This document shows, in pieces, positions 62,799 to 64,000 of a stretch of DNA of 64,000 bases (position 1 is the first letter of the stretch; the number at the start of each line of letters is the position of its first letter). Source of the stretch: Stratiolaelaps scimitus (taxonomy: Eukaryota; Arthropoda; Arachnida; Mesostigmata; Laelapidae); assembly GCA_019614645.1 (NCBI GenBank), contig JABWDB010000001.1, positions 23,243,501 to 23,307,500 on the forward strand, written 5' to 3'. Below the pieces are notes generated by a model. It was not told the DNA's origin and did no database searches. It saw only the letters and a program-made list of their open reading frames with translations. Both the position numbers and the translations under genes were made by a program.

Positions 62799-64000
62799 GC
62801 GGGATTCGCTCTGTGAACAAACTATATACGTCAATTGGTACCTCACACTTCACTGAGACGACGAAACTAAGTTTACATGTACCGACGGCCAAATAAAGCT
62901 AGATATTAAACGGCAACGATTATTAAGGGGGCGTGTAGCTTGTACATATGAACATGTCTCTACAACCTTGTGTCTACTTCGGGTGCCTCTATTCGCTCTC
63001 TTATACTTATCAAAACATAATTCCCCGATGTTGCCGCCATAATTCCTTCTAGTTGCCGTGACTCAGTGTTGCCGACAGAAACCGATACATGTTCACTGTG
63101 AAATGTGTGTCCAGATCGACAAAAAGTAATCAACAGTCAGTAGTGGCGGTATTCTTGTACGCTTCCAGATAATATTCAGATTTTGTCGCTTGTGTTCTGT
63201 GCATCTGACCACTTGTATGCAAAATAGATAGTACCTTGTTGGCTCGGATATCGTGACCTTGTCCTTCAGCGTTGTGATCATAGTATACGTATACACGCCA
63301 CCTAATATTAACAGGTATGCACGCCATCAATACAAGCGTCATCAATACTGATATCACCACGAGGGTAGCCTGTTGTGGTTTAGGTTGGCTGAATGCTATG
63401 CAGTCGCCTCTTCGTATCATGGGACCGTTCTACTCAGTCCGAAGAGCGACAGACGAATCTGGGGAACAGTGGTCCCGAAGTGAAATTAAAATTTCGCGAT
63501 TCACTTCCCCTTGCTCTAAGCTGGCCTGTGGGCTCCAGCCATGGGGCCACGGCGGAGTCGCGTCTTTCTTCAGCTCGACGCGAACTAGCAGCCACTCGGA
63601 CTCCAAGTGACATTCGAAATTTCGAGTCATTGCGTTCGTTCGCAATGCCGTTATTTTTCCCCCAATTCTCCGGGTCCCAGTTCAGCGGCACGCGTTGCCA
63701 GAGCTGCTCTATGCTGTTCGCGGTGGTGGGGCGCGCGCCATCTCTCTCTCTCTCTCTCGCTCTGTTTCTCTCTGTGTCTCTCTCAGATTCACCATCTCTC
63801 CCTTACAGGAGATGGACGTTAGCCGTTAGTCGTGCGTGTGTGCGTTTTCCACGCACTATTTTCAGTATGGGTGGCAGTGCAGCAATTAGACGACGGGGAG
63901 AGATGCAGAGAGGCGTGTTTGTGTATGGTGTCCAAAAGGGAGTCCCATTCCCATTCCACGCTTCAAGCGGTTCAGGCTTCAAGCTGATTCGCCTGGTTTC
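62796..64000. other. no gene recognised
   Basis: AT-rich to about 63420, then GC-richer. Small perfect stems are visible at 63629-63648 (7 pairs, 6-base loop) and about 63477-63508. A CT run lies at 63740-63758. Confidence 0.4.
63740..63758. repeat. (CT)n tract
   Basis: Nineteen bases of CT, followed by further CT-rich sequence. Confidence 0.85.

Noticed and set aside
1..64000. CRISPR arrays, rRNA, bacterial operons, integrons or phage modules
   Set aside because: No regularly spaced repeats, no conserved rRNA words and no collinear gene arrays. The window is eukaryotic in character.

Overview
The window looks like non-coding or very gene-poor DNA from a complex eukaryote, most likely an animal and plausibly an arthropod. 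Long open frames are sparse and unordered, nothing resembles a bacterial gene array, and there are many microsatellites ((TA)n, (CT)n, (GA)n, CAG/CTG, CCG) plus degenerate retroelements with polyadenylation-type 3' ends. I found no exon of a protein family I can name with confidence, no rRNA, no intact tRNA gene and no CRISPR array. The species cannot be fixed by eye; a mite or other arachnid is only a guess.

Layout: GC-rich, CpG-containing blocks (about 1-4250, 8000-10800, 12850-14560, 14850-19850, 21550-22980, 38100-43300, 44200-48850, 54240-57960, 60080-62700) alternate with AT-rich blocks (about 4250-5270, 10800-12800, 19850-20220, 22980-23420, 30800-35100, 36780-38100, 43300-44200, 52960-54240, 59260-60080, 62700-63420). 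GA/CT and CAG/CTG/CCG repeats sit mostly in the GC-rich blocks, TA repeats mostly in the AT-rich ones.

The best supported features are mobile elements. (1) A tRNA-derived SINE at 33286-33460 has Pol III A and B boxes and a perfect 9-bp target-site duplication. (2) A 50-bp, 5'-truncated insertion at 57432-57481 shares the SINE's 3' end and has its own 9-bp duplication. (3) That truncated copy lies inside a decayed, internally deleted non-LTR retrotransposon of R1/I type on the minus strand (about 56552-57891), recognised from endonuclease-like segments, an RT C-terminal segment and a CCHC knuckle. (4) Three dispersed copies of another retroelement 3' end (14608-14648 minus, 46294-46350 minus, 53891-53939 plus) share a TGCAGTTC...AATAAAC core but carry different short-repeat tails.

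Two compact inverted repeats (26809-26856 and 27382-27438) lie about 0.5 kb apart. Both fold best as minus-strand RNA. A few open segments (4303-4503 plus, 28542-29115 minus, 29303-29542 plus, 39124-40167 plus) are recorded as unassigned candidates at low confidence.
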